A stretch of 30,565 bases of DNA from CAZCGA01 sp964498075 (GCA_964498075.1 CAZCGA010000073.1:1-30565), one strand, 5' to 3'. Positions 17,271-25,024 are shown, counted from the stretch's first letter. Program-made: numbers and translations. The notes: generated from the sequence alone by a model not told the origin.

Positions 17271-19057
17271 AGCGTCCGCGGTCGAAGAAGCCGCCGGTGC
17301 CTGCGCGCGCCACGCCCGAGCGCAGAGCGGCGCCGGCAGCGCGCGCTGCCGTGCCATCGTCACGTCGGACCGGCATCGCGTGCCTGCTCGCCCTGTTGTG
17401 CTTCCTGGTCTACCTCAGCAACTTGCGCCCGATATCGGCGTGGGACTCGATTCCGGCGCGCTTGCTGCCGTTCAGCATCTTGCGCGAAGGCAACTTCGAT
17501 CTGGACGAGTTCCCCTGGCTGCTGCGCTTGAGCCCGAAGCCCTATTTCCTACGTCACGGCCCATACGGCCACTGGCTGTCGCGCTATCCCATCGGCGTAC
17601 CGGTCGTGGTGGCGCCACTCTCCGCCCCGGTGGTGTGGTGGTTGCACCATGCGAGGATTCCTGACGACGACGTGCGCTTTCGTCTGGCGACGGTCGTCAT
17701 GGAACGGGTGGCGGCGGCGCTGATTGCCGCACTGTCGGTGGGCTTGATGTTCGTCACTCTCAGCATGATGGCGTCGACATCGATGGCGGTTGCCCTGGCG
17801 CTGGTCTACGGTCTGGGCACGAATACGTGGGTGACCGGTAGTCAGGCGCTATGGCAGCACGGCTTGGCCGAGCTGGGTATGGCGGGGCTGACCCTGTTCC
17901 TGATCGCGCCGGACACGCGGCGCAACGCGGTGGCGGCCGGCGGATGTGCCGCCGTGGCGGTGTTGGCGCGTCCGACGATGGTGGTGGTTGCCCTCCTCGC
18001 GCTGGTGTTCGTGTGGCGTGAACGGCGCAGTCGACTCGCTGCCTTTGCGAGCCTCCCGGTTGCCGGCGTGGTCATGATGCTTGCCTACAACTTGCGTCTG
18101 GTCGGCATCGTGACCGGGGCATATCAACGCGGGCACTTTCTCGTCCCGAGTGTCTGGCGTGCCTTGGGGTTGCTGTTCAGTCCGAGCCGCGGTCTCTTCG
18201 TCTACACCCCCGCGGCGCTGCTGGCGCTGCCGGCGCTGCTGCGCCGCAGCGGCGCCATGCCGCGATGGGGACTCTACCTGCCGTTCGTGCTGCTGGGGTA
18301 CTTGCTGTTGTACAGCGCGTGGTCGGGGTGGTGGGGCGGAGAGTGCTACGGGCCGCGTTTTCTCACCGACGTGTTACCGGCGCTGGTGGTGTGCGCCGTC
18401 CCGACCGTGGAGCGCTTGTGGCGATCAGCACCGTGGCGGGTGCTGCTGATCGCGCTGGCCGGGTGGGGCGTCGTCGTTCAGGCCATCGGCGTCTACTGGG
18501 ACGACAACACGTGGAACAAGTTCCCCGTTCGGGTGGATCGGCAATCGAGGCGCGTGTGGGACTGGTCCGATCCGCAGATCGTGCGGGCGGCGGGCGTTGG
18601 CTGGCACGGAAGCGATCTGGCGGGGGTGTTGTGGCAGGTGCTCACGGACCCGCGGCCGGCGCTGCTGCATCCGCTGCCGGCCGCGGGGCTCGCCGGGGAG
18701 ATCACGGCTGACGAGACGCTGCCGGTGCGTCTGCGCGCCGGCAACAGTCGCGTGCTGGACCTACGCATCACCAATCAGGGGACGGCCACGTGGCCGGCAT
18801 TCAGCGATTACGGATACCTCCAGGTCGAGCTGGTATGGGGATGGCGGCAGAACGGCGCGCCCCTCGCGGGTGTCGGCGGCTTCGTGCGGTTGCCGCGCAA
18901 CCTTGGACCCGGCGAGTCGGCGCGCCTGCGCGCTCGTATCGAGGCGCCGGCCAGCCGCGGCGCCTACGAGCTGGAGCTCACCGGCGTGCAAGTGCTCGAC
19001 GTCGACCAAGGCAGCTTCGTCGGTGCCAGCCTCCGTTTGCCCACTCAAGTTGACTGA
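17267..19057 (+). CDS. GT-C-like membrane protein with C-terminal Ig-like domain
   Basis: A 596-residue protein. A basic Pro/Ala-rich cytoplasmic N-terminus (1-40) precedes about ten membrane segments (42-430). The first loop reads ISAWDSIPARLLPFSILREG then NFDLDEFP, matching a glycosyltransferase-like family in which DSIPARLLPFS and NFDLDEF are conserved. Later loops include LFSPSRGLFVYTPA and WSGWWGGECYGPRFLTDVLP. From about residue 486 to the end is a strand-rich segment (LDLRITNQGTATWPAF, LPRNLGPGESARLRARIEAP) that looks like an NBR1/CARDB-type Ig fold, placed outside the membrane. It may present or bind the glycan product. The ATG at 17267 overlaps the GT87 stop (ATGA). An upstream in-frame extension to 16823 only runs over the previous gene. 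Enzymatic role is inferred. Confidence 0.8.
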   Translation: MKRPRSKKPPVPARATPERRAAPAARAAVPSSRRTGIACLLALLCFLVYLSNLRPISAWDSIPARLLPFSILREGNFDLDEFPWLLRLSPKPYFLRHGPYGHWLSRYPIGVPVVVAPLSAPVVWWLHHARIPDDDVRFRLATVVMERVAAALIAALSVGLMFVTLSMMASTSMAVALALVYGLGTNTWVTGSQALWQHGLAELGMAGLTLFLIAPDTRRNAVAAGGCAAVAVLARPTMVVVALLALVFVWRERRSRLAAFASLPVAGVVMMLAYNLRLVGIVTGAYQRGHFLVPSVWRALGLLFSPSRGLFVYTPAALLALPALLRRSGAMPRWGLYLPFVLLGYLLLYSAWSGWWGGECYGPRFLTDVLPALVVCAVPTVERLWRSAPWRVLLIALAGWGVVVQAIGVYWDDNTWNKFPVRVDRQSRRVWDWSDPQIVRAAGVGWHGSDLAGVLWQVLTDPRPALLHPLPAAGLAGEITADETLPVRLRAGNSRVLDLRITNQGTATWPAFSDYGYLQVELVWGWRQNGAPLAGVGGFVRLPRNLGPGESARLRARIEAPASRGAYELELTGVQVLDVDQGSFVGASLRLPTQVD

Positions 19058-19085
19058 TGGATTGTCTCCGAACGCAGAGGTGGCC

Positions 19086-20453
19086 ATGAAGATTGTTGTG
19101 ACCGGAGCCACCGGCTTCATCGGCCGGGCGCTCGTGCAGAAGCTGCTGGCGGATGGCCACTACGTGACGGCATTGACCCGCGACGTGGCCCGCGCGGCCC
19201 GCCGGTTGCCCGTGCGCTGTGTCTGCACTGCGTGGGACGCGCACGCGCCGGAACCAGCTGCGCTGCGCGCGGCCGACGTGGTCGTGCATCTGGCGGGTGA
19301 GGGGGTTACGGACGCGCGCTGGACTGCGGACCGCAAGCGCGCCATTCGCGCCTCGCGTGTTGAAACGACGCGCGCGCTCGTCGATGCCATCGCGTCGCTG
19401 CCGGCGCATGAACGGCCACGGGCTTTCGTTAGCGCGTCGGCGATCGGCTACTACGGTGCCCGCGGCGATGAGGAGCTCGACGAGCGCTCTGCGGCGGGTG
19501 ACGGCTTTCTCGCGGAAGTGTGCACCGCGTGGGAAGGCGAAGCGTTCAAGGCCCGCGCTCTCGACCTGCGCACGGTCGCCGTCCGCACCGGCGTGGTCCT
19601 CGGCGCATACGGCGGGGCCTTGCGGCAGATGCTGCCGCTGTTCCGCGTGGGTGTCGGCGGCCGCATCGGACCGGGGACGCAATGGATGAGTTGGATTCAC
19701 CTCGACGATCTCGTGGCGCTGTTGGCGTGGGCCGTTGAGCGTCCGGAAGTGACCGGGCCGGTGAACGGCGTCGCGCCGGCGCCGGTCACCAACGCGGCGT
19801 TCACTGCGGCGCTGGGGCACGCCCTCGGCGTGCCGGCGTTCCTCCCGGTCCCCGCGGCGGCGCTTCGTCTGGCGCTCGGCGAGATGTCCACCGTACTCCT
19901 TGCCAGCCAGCGGGTGCATCCACGGGCTGCCGAGCAGCTGGGCTTTGCCTTCCGCTACCCGCGGCTGGAAGCGGCGCTGGCCAATCTCTGCAACGACCTG
20001 AGCGAGGAGCTCATATCCGAGCAGTGGCTGCCGCGCCGCCCCGAAGAGGTCTTCGGCTTCTTCTCCGACGCCCGCAACCTCGAAAAGATCACGCCTGGAT
20101 TTGTGCACTTCCGCGTGCTGAGCACGACGACGCCGGAGCTGGGTGCCGGCACCTGCATGAACTACCGCCTGTCGTTGCACGGCGTGCCAATGCGCTGGCA
20201 GAGCCGGATCGAGACGTGGGAGCCGCACCATCGATTCGTCGACGTGCAGACGCGCGGGCCGTACAAGCTGTGGCAGCACACGCATCACTTCGAGCCATTC
20301 AACGGCGGCACCATCATGCGAGACCACGTCCGTTACGTAGTACCCTTCGGAGCGATCGGCAGCCTGGTTGCAGGCCGGCTGGTGGCGCGCGACATCGAAG
20401 CGATCTTTGACTTTCGACGGGCGAAGATACATGAGCTGTTCGGGCGAGGGTGA
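19086..20453 (+). CDS. TIGR01777 family epimerase fused to SRPBCC domain
   Basis: A 455-residue fusion. Residues 1-295 are an SDR of the TIGR01777/YfcH type: NAD(P) motif VVTGATGFIGRAL, then VVHLAGEGVTDARWTADRK and VSASAIGYYGARGDEELDE, where the Y-x-x-x-K-type catalytic triad is degenerate as usual for this family, then a DUF1731-like end (LLASQRVHPRAAEQLGF). From about 305 to the end is an SRPBCC/polyketide-cyclase-like hydrophobic-ligand fold (WLPRRPEEVFGFFSDARNLE, ITPGFVHFRV, WQHTHHFEP, MRDHVRYVVPFG). In the fusions I know, the lipid-binding domain more often comes first. GAGGTGG (19079-19085) serves as ribosome binding site. It opens the fatty-acid modification operon, 28 bp after the glycosyltransferase stop, and its stop overlaps the next start (TGATG). 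The reaction is unknown; an oxidoreduction on a bound acyl chain is plausible. Confidence 0.9.
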   Translation: MKIVVTGATGFIGRALVQKLLADGHYVTALTRDVARAARRLPVRCVCTAWDAHAPEPAALRAADVVVHLAGEGVTDARWTADRKRAIRASRVETTRALVDAIASLPAHERPRAFVSASAIGYYGARGDEELDERSAAGDGFLAEVCTAWEGEAFKARALDLRTVAVRTGVVLGAYGGALRQMLPLFRVGVGGRIGPGTQWMSWIHLDDLVALLAWAVERPEVTGPVNGVAPAPVTNAAFTAALGHALGVPAFLPVPAAALRLALGEMSTVLLASQRVHPRAAEQLGFAFRYPRLEAALANLCNDLSEELISEQWLPRRPEEVFGFFSDARNLEKITPGFVHFRVLSTTTPELGAGTCMNYRLSLHGVPMRWQSRIETWEPHHRFVDVQTRGPYKLWQHTHHFEPFNGGTIMRDHVRYVVPFGAIGSLVAGRLVARDIEAIFDFRRAKIHELFGRG

Positions 20454-21718
20454 TGATGCGTACCAAGACGAATGAAACGGTGGCGGTGCCGGCGCTGCCC
20501 GTGCGAGTGCCCTTGCGCCATCAGATCGCAGCACGATTGGTGCTGCGACGCCTCTCGGACTGGCGCAGCGGTTGTCTGACCATGTCCCTCCCGGATCGCT
20601 CGGTGATGCGTCTCGGCGATCGGGCGGCGTCGCCCCAGGTAACCGTCACCGTCAAGAACTGGGCGTTCTTCTGGCGCCTGCTCACCGCCGGCGACATCGG
20701 CGCCGGCGAGTCGTACATGGCCGGTGAGTGGGAGTGCAGCGACCTGGTCGGGCTGTGCCGGCTGTTCATCGAAGACCAGTCGATGCTCGACGCGCAGTCG
20801 GTCTGGACTTGGACGAGCCGCCTGCAACATCACGTGCTGCGGCTCATCAAGGCCAATACCGTGCGCGGCAGTCGCCACAACGTTCAGCGCCACTACGACC
20901 TCAGCAACGACCTCTTCCGGCTCTTCCTCGATGCGTCGATGACCTACAGCTGTGGGATCTTCGCGGACGACACGACCTCGCTGGAAGTGGCGCAGCAGGC
21001 GAAGATCGACGGCATCTGCCGGCAGCTCGCGCTGCGCCCCGGCCTGGAGGTGCTGGAGATCGGCAGCGGCTGGGGTGCGTTCGCCATGCACGCGGCCCAG
21101 CAGTACGGCTGCCGCGTGACCTCGCTGACGCTGTCCGCGGAGCAGCTGCAGCTGGCACGCGAGCGGGTGCGTGCGGCCGGTCTCGAGTCGACGGTGGACA
21201 TCCGCCTGTGCGATTACCGGCAAATCACCGGGCAGTTCGATTGCATCGTGTCGATCGAGATGTTCGAGGCGGTCGGTTACGAGCACTACGGTGCGTTCTT
21301 CGGCGTCTGCGAGCGCCTGCTGCGGCGGCGCGGCCGCATGTTCCTGCAGACCATCACCATCCCGGATCAGCGCTTCGACGCCTATCGGCGCGACTTCGAC
21401 TGGACGCAAAAGTACATCTTCCCGGGCAGCCTGCTGGCGTCCGTGCACGCGGTCTCGCAGGCGCTCAAGCGCCACACACAGCTGCGCATCGAATCCCTGC
21501 GCGACATCGGCACGCACTACGCCCGCACGCTGCGCTGCTGGCGCGAACGCTTTCTCAGCCGCGTGGATGAGGTCCGGCGGCTCGGGTTCGACGACCGTTT
21601 CATCCGCATGTGGGAGTACTACCTGGCGAGCTGCGAGGCGTCGTTTGCAGCGCGATACATCTCGAACGTGCAGCTCGTCATGGCACGGCCAATGACGCCG
21701 CCCGCCGGATCTCAGTAG
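20453..21718 (+). CDS. Cyclopropane-fatty-acid synthase-like SAM methyltransferase
   Basis: A 421-residue SAM-dependent enzyme of the CFA-synthase group that modifies unsaturated acyl chains of membrane phospholipids. HYDLSNDLFRLFLDASMTYS precedes the conserved Cys (YSCGIF), the SAM motif is VLEIGSGWGAFAMHAA, and the conserved Glu sits in EMFEAVG, with KYIFPGSLLAS and HYARTLRCWRERF later. In E. coli Cfa the motif LLHTIG supplies a bicarbonate-site His; here it reads LQTITI, so that residue is Gln. That pattern is typical of the subfamily next to DUF1365 and COG2907 genes, which may methylate rather than cyclopropanate. Start candidates are GTG 20450, ATG 20453 and ATG 20456, with GCGAGGG just upstream; I use 20453. 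The product is therefore not certainly a cyclopropane lipid. Confidence 0.92.
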   Translation: MMRTKTNETVAVPALPVRVPLRHQIAARLVLRRLSDWRSGCLTMSLPDRSVMRLGDRAASPQVTVTVKNWAFFWRLLTAGDIGAGESYMAGEWECSDLVGLCRLFIEDQSMLDAQSVWTWTSRLQHHVLRLIKANTVRGSRHNVQRHYDLSNDLFRLFLDASMTYSCGIFADDTTSLEVAQQAKIDGICRQLALRPGLEVLEIGSGWGAFAMHAAQQYGCRVTSLTLSAEQLQLARERVRAAGLESTVDIRLCDYRQITGQFDCIVSIEMFEAVGYEHYGAFFGVCERLLRRRGRMFLQTITIPDQRFDAYRRDFDWTQKYIFPGSLLASVHAVSQALKRHTQLRIESLRDIGTHYARTLRCWRERFLSRVDEVRRLGFDDRFIRMWEYYLASCEASFAARYISNVQLVMARPMTPPAGSQ

Positions 21719-21757
21719 AGGACTGCCCCCGCGTAACTTCTGATGCGGAGGTTTCTG

Positions 21758-22333
21758 ATGACTCGATGGTCTGGGCGCAGCCCGCTCGTTCTGGCCGCGA
21801 CGCTCTGCCTGTCGATCGCGACGGGCAGCGCCGCCAAAGAGATTGAAGGCGTCCGCTTCGCCGACAGCTATCGCGCCCACGACGTGACCATGCCGTTGAA
21901 CTGCGTCGGTCTGTTGCGCTTCAAGATCTTCATCAAGGGATACGTGGGAGCGCTGTACCTGGGTGAGGGGGTGCCGGCGCGTGATGTCTTGTCCGACGTG
22001 CCGAAGCGCCTGGAACTGTCGTACTTCTACGCGATCGCCGGCAAGGATTTCGCCGCCGCGACGACCCAAGGGATGGAGGCCAACGTCGGCACCGAAGCCC
22101 TGGCGCGCCTGCGGCCACGGCTCGACAAGCTGAATGCCCTCTACAAGGACGTGCAGCCGGGGGATCGCTACGCGCTGACGTACATCCCGGGCGTGGGGAC
22201 GGAGATGGCGTTGAACGGGCAGCCGTTGGGTAGAGTCGACGGCGCGGAGTTCGCCTCCGCGGTGTTCGCCATTTGGTTGGGATCGAAGCCGCTCGACGAG
22301 TCACTCAAGTCACAACTGCTGACGTGCCGCTGA
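21758..22333 (+). CDS. Chalcone isomerase-like secreted protein
   Basis: A 191-residue protein with a Sec signal peptide (hydrophobic PLVLAATLCLSIATGSAA, cleavage near 26) and a bacterial chalcone-isomerase-like domain (PF16036 type): FADSYRAHDVTMPLNCVGLL, FKIFIKGYVGALYLGEG, KRLELSYFYAIAGKDFAAAT, PGDRYALTYIPGVGTEMALN and FAIWLGSKPLDESLKSQLL. Bacterial members are not flavonoid enzymes; the fold relates to fatty-acid-binding proteins, so binding or isomerising a lipid in the periplasm is reasonable. The ATG at 21758 has GGAGG (21746-21750) 7 nt upstream; an ATG at 21743 overlaps that site and is less likely. It sits 39 bp after the CFA-like gene and 35 bp before the oxidoreductase gene, consistent with the lipid operon, in which such a protein is a frequent member in other bacteria. 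Confidence 0.9.
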   Translation: MTRWSGRSPLVLAATLCLSIATGSAAKEIEGVRFADSYRAHDVTMPLNCVGLLRFKIFIKGYVGALYLGEGVPARDVLSDVPKRLELSYFYAIAGKDFAAATTQGMEANVGTEALARLRPRLDKLNALYKDVQPGDRYALTYIPGVGTEMALNGQPLGRVDGAEFASAVFAIWLGSKPLDESLKSQLLTCR

Positions 22334-22368
22334 CCGCGATCACGGCACTCCACCAAGATGGCCGCGCC

Positions 22369-23700
22369 ATGAAGATCGCCATCGTCGGGACGGGGATCTC
22401 GGGAATGCTCGCGGCGTACCTGTTGAGCGACGAGCACCAGGTGACCGTTTTCGAAGCCAACGACTACGTCGGCGGCCACACCAACACCATCAACGTCGAG
22501 CTGCACGGCGCGACCTACGCCGTCGATACGGGCTTCATCGTCTACAACGAGCGCACGTATCCGAACTTCATTGCGCTGCTGCACCGGCTCGGGGTGGCGT
22601 CGCAGCCGAGCACGATGAGCTTCAGCGTCAAATGCGACCAGACCGGGCTGGAGTACAACGGGACGTCGGTGAACACGCTTTTCGCGCAGCGGCGCAATCT
22701 GCTGCGCCCCTCCTTCTACCGCATGGTGCGTGACATCCTGCGCTTCTTCCGCGAAGCGCCCGCGTTGCTGCAGGACGGCGATGCGGGCCAGACGCTCGGC
22801 GCCTACCTTGCGGCGAACCGCTACTCGGAGGAGTTCGTCGAGCAGCACATCCTGCCGCTCGGCGCGGCGATCTGGTCGGCGGACCGCACGCAGATGCGCG
22901 ACTTCCCGGCGCGTTACTTCGTGCAGTTCTTTCACAACCACGGCTTCCTCGCCGTCGCCAACCGCCCGCAATGGCGGGTGATCCGGGGCGGGTCGCGGCG
23001 CTACGTCGAGGCGCTGACCCGCCGCTATCGCGATCGCATCCGATTGAAGGCGCCGGTCCAGGCGATCCGCAGGCATCGGGACCACGTTGCGCTAACGCCC
23101 CGCGGGAGCGACAACGAGCGCTTCGATCACGTCGTCATCGCGGCGCACAGCGACCAGGCACTCGGGATGCTCGCGGATCCGAGCGACCTCGAGCGCGAGG
23201 TTCTGAGTGCATTCGCCTATCAAGAGAACCAAGCGATCCTGCACACCGACGCGTCGATCCTGCCGCGGCAGCGCCGGGCCTGGGCCGGCTGGAACTACCA
23301 CCTCTTGCGCGGAGGACGCGGACGGGTGGCGATCACGTACAACATGAACATCCTGCAGAGCCTGCCAGCACCCGAACAGTTCTGCGTCACCTTGAACCAC
23401 GCCGATGCGATCGATCCGGCGAAGATCATTCGGCGCGTCATCTATCACCACCCCGTCTACACGCCCGCCACGGTGGTCGCGCAGCAGCGCCATCACGCCA
23501 TCAGCGGCGTCAACCGTACGCACTTCTGTGGCGCGTACTGGGGCTACGGATTCCACGAGGACGGCGTCAACAGCGCGCTGGCGGTTTGCAAGCCGTTCGG
23601 AAAGGATCTCTCACCATGCACAGTTGCATCTACGAGGGCCGCGTCCGACACCGCCGTTTCAGCCCCGTTGAGCATACCTTCACCTATTCACTCTTTCTGA
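22369..23700 (+). CDS. FAD-dependent amine-oxidase-type oxidoreductase (COG2907)
   Basis: A 443-residue flavoprotein. The N-terminal dinucleotide motif IAIVGTGISGMLAAYLLS is followed by FEANDYVGGHTNTINVELHG, and family features include DTGFIVYNERTYPNFIALL, PLGAAIWSADRTQM and RVIRGGSRRYVEAL. The end WGYGFHEDGVNSALAVCKPF is the usual FAD-binding close. Relatives beside DUF1365 and CFA-like genes are thought to oxidise or desaturate acyl chains during modified fatty-acid synthesis; that role is by association. I chose ATG 22369 because the flavin motif begins immediately. The frame runs 85 nt into the DUF1365 gene, giving a Ser/Ala-rich tail (about 29 residues) unlike the family; homologues normally stop near where DUF1365 starts. 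Confidence 0.91.
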   Translation: MKIAIVGTGISGMLAAYLLSDEHQVTVFEANDYVGGHTNTINVELHGATYAVDTGFIVYNERTYPNFIALLHRLGVASQPSTMSFSVKCDQTGLEYNGTSVNTLFAQRRNLLRPSFYRMVRDILRFFREAPALLQDGDAGQTLGAYLAANRYSEEFVEQHILPLGAAIWSADRTQMRDFPARYFVQFFHNHGFLAVANRPQWRVIRGGSRRYVEALTRRYRDRIRLKAPVQAIRRHRDHVALTPRGSDNERFDHVVIAAHSDQALGMLADPSDLEREVLSAFAYQENQAILHTDASILPRQRRAWAGWNYHLLRGGRGRVAITYNMNILQSLPAPEQFCVTLNHADAIDPAKIIRRVIYHHPVYTPATVVAQQRHHAISGVNRTHFCGAYWGYGFHEDGVNSALAVCKPFGKDLSPCTVASTRAASDTAVSAPLSIPSPIHSF

Positions 23701-24395
23701 CGTACCTCGATCTCGACGAGCTACCGGCCCTGTTCAAGGGTCGCTGGCTCTGGTCGTCGGATCGCTTCGCGCCGGCCTGGTTTCGCCGCCGCGACCACCT
23801 CGGCGACCCCGCCGCGCCGCTCGCCGACTGCGTGCGCAACCTGGTGCGCGCGCATACCGGCACGCGGCCCGAGGGGCCGATCCGACTGCTCACGCACCTG
23901 CGGTACTTCGGCTACTGCTTCAACCCCGTCAGCTTCTACTTCTGTTACGACCACACCGACGCGCACGTCGAGACCATCGTCGCCGAGGTCAACAACACGC
24001 CGTGGGGCGAGCAGTACTGCTACGTGCTCGGCGAATCACTGAACGAAGGTGACGGTACCAACAAGCGCTACCGCTTCAGGAAGATGTTCCACGTGTCGCC
24101 GTTCATGGACATGGACATGCTGTACGACTGGCGCTTCGTTGAGCCGGGTGCGCAGCTCACGGTCCACATGGACAACATGAAGGGTGGCACGAAGTTCTTC
24201 GATGCCACGATGACGCTGACGCGGCGAGAGATCAGCGGGCCGCTGCTGGCCCGCACGCTGCTGCGTCATCCGTTCATGACCGGCCGGGTGATCACCGGCA
24301 TCCACGCGCAGGCGCTGCGCCTGTGGCTCAAGGGCAGCCCGTCCTACGCGCATCCCACGCCCAAGAAGCCCCAGCCGGCGGCGCGCGGGACATGA
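23616..24395 (+). CDS. DUF1365 family protein
   Basis: A 259-residue protein of DUF1365 (PF07103), of unknown reaction. It begins MHSCIYEGRVRHRRFSPVEH and continues FTYSLFLTYLDLDELPALF; the core LLTHLRYFGYCFNPVSFYFC and EVNNTPWGEQYCYVL are the family signature, followed by KMFHVSPFMDMDMLYDWRF. The ATG at 23616 has AAAGGA (23601-23606) 9 nt upstream, inside the oxidoreductase gene. The gene overlaps that frame by 85 nt and the next gene by 4 nt (ATGA). DUF1365 nearly always sits next to the COG2907 flavoprotein and a CFA-like methyltransferase; in Rhodobacter, proteins of these families belong to the singlet-oxygen (RpoE/ChrR) response and are linked to formation of modified fatty acids. Here the neighbours match, but no such regulator is present in this window. 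Confidence 0.92.
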   Translation: MHSCIYEGRVRHRRFSPVEHTFTYSLFLTYLDLDELPALFKGRWLWSSDRFAPAWFRRRDHLGDPAAPLADCVRNLVRAHTGTRPEGPIRLLTHLRYFGYCFNPVSFYFCYDHTDAHVETIVAEVNNTPWGEQYCYVLGESLNEGDGTNKRYRFRKMFHVSPFMDMDMLYDWRFVEPGAQLTVHMDNMKGGTKFFDATMTLTRREISGPLLARTLLRHPFMTGRVITGIHAQALRLWLKGSPSYAHPTPKKPQPAARGT

Positions 24396-24994
24396 GCGAT
24401 TCCGTCTCGTCGTCCGGTTCCCACGCGGCGTCGGCGGGGAAACCCGCCCTGCCGTTCCCGCCGGCGCTGCGCCGCCTGGTCAACTTCGCCGGCTTCTACA
24501 TCGGTTGGTATTCCTGTGTCGCCGGAGCCGGAGAGGGACGACCGCTGATCGGCCCCGCCGTGGTCGCCGGCCTCTTGGTGCTCCATCTGTTGCTGACGTC
24601 CGAGCCTCGACGCGACGCGCGTCTCATCCTGCTGGTCGGTCTCATCGGAACCTTCACCGACTCCTTCCTGGCGGTCATCGGCGTCTTCTCGTTCACTCAC
24701 GGCGCACTGGTCGCGTGGCTGTGCCCGCTCTGGCTCTCATCCATCTGGGCGCTGTTCGCGACGACGCTCAACGCTTCGATGGGTTGGCTCCTGGGACGAT
24801 ATGTCATCGCCTCGATCTTCGGCGCCCTTGGTGGGCCGCTCAGTTACTACTACGGCGCGCGGCTCGGGGCGCTGGCGCTGCATCGCAACGTCACCTTCAG
24901 CTTGGGCTGCCTGGTCGTCGCGTGGGGCGTGACGATGCCGGTCCTGGTGAGGTTGGCGCAGAGGTCTGCCCCGCAGGCCGCGCGCGCGCACTGA
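24392..24994 (+). CDS. DUF2878-like membrane protein
   Basis: A 200-residue inner-membrane protein with four to five hydrophobic segments after a 25-residue Ser/Ala/Pro-rich N-terminus. The run LVNFAGFYIGWYSCVAGAGE, then LLVGLIGTFTDSFLAVIGVF and LCPLWLSSIWALFATTLN, and GALGGPLSYYYGARLGAL matches DUF2878 (PF11086), typically about 160-200 residues. Members recur beside DUF1365, COG2907 and CFA-like genes. Function unknown; it may assist acyl-chain modification at the membrane or lipid handling. The ATG at 24392 overlaps the DUF1365 stop (ATGA). It is the last gene of the operon and converges on the sigma-54 activator with 30 bp between stops. I see no strong terminator hairpin in that gap. Confidence 0.86.
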   Translation: MSDSVSSSGSHAASAGKPALPFPPALRRLVNFAGFYIGWYSCVAGAGEGRPLIGPAVVAGLLVLHLLLTSEPRRDARLILLVGLIGTFTDSFLAVIGVFSFTHGALVAWLCPLWLSSIWALFATTLNASMGWLLGRYVIASIFGALGGPLSYYYGARLGALALHRNVTFSLGCLVVAWGVTMPVLVRLAQRSAPQAARAH

Positions 24995-25024
24995 AGACGG
25001 CGGTTCGGGCTCGCCTCGCTGTCG

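Noticed and set aside
20333..22069. 578-codon open frame on the minus strand
   Set aside because: Antisense to the CFA-like and neighbouring genes, which have clear family motifs; the minus product has no recognisable pattern.
24995..25024. Possible bidirectional terminator between the convergent lipid operon and sigma-54 activator
   Set aside because: The 30-bp gap is GC-rich but I could not find a stable stem followed by T residues in either direction.
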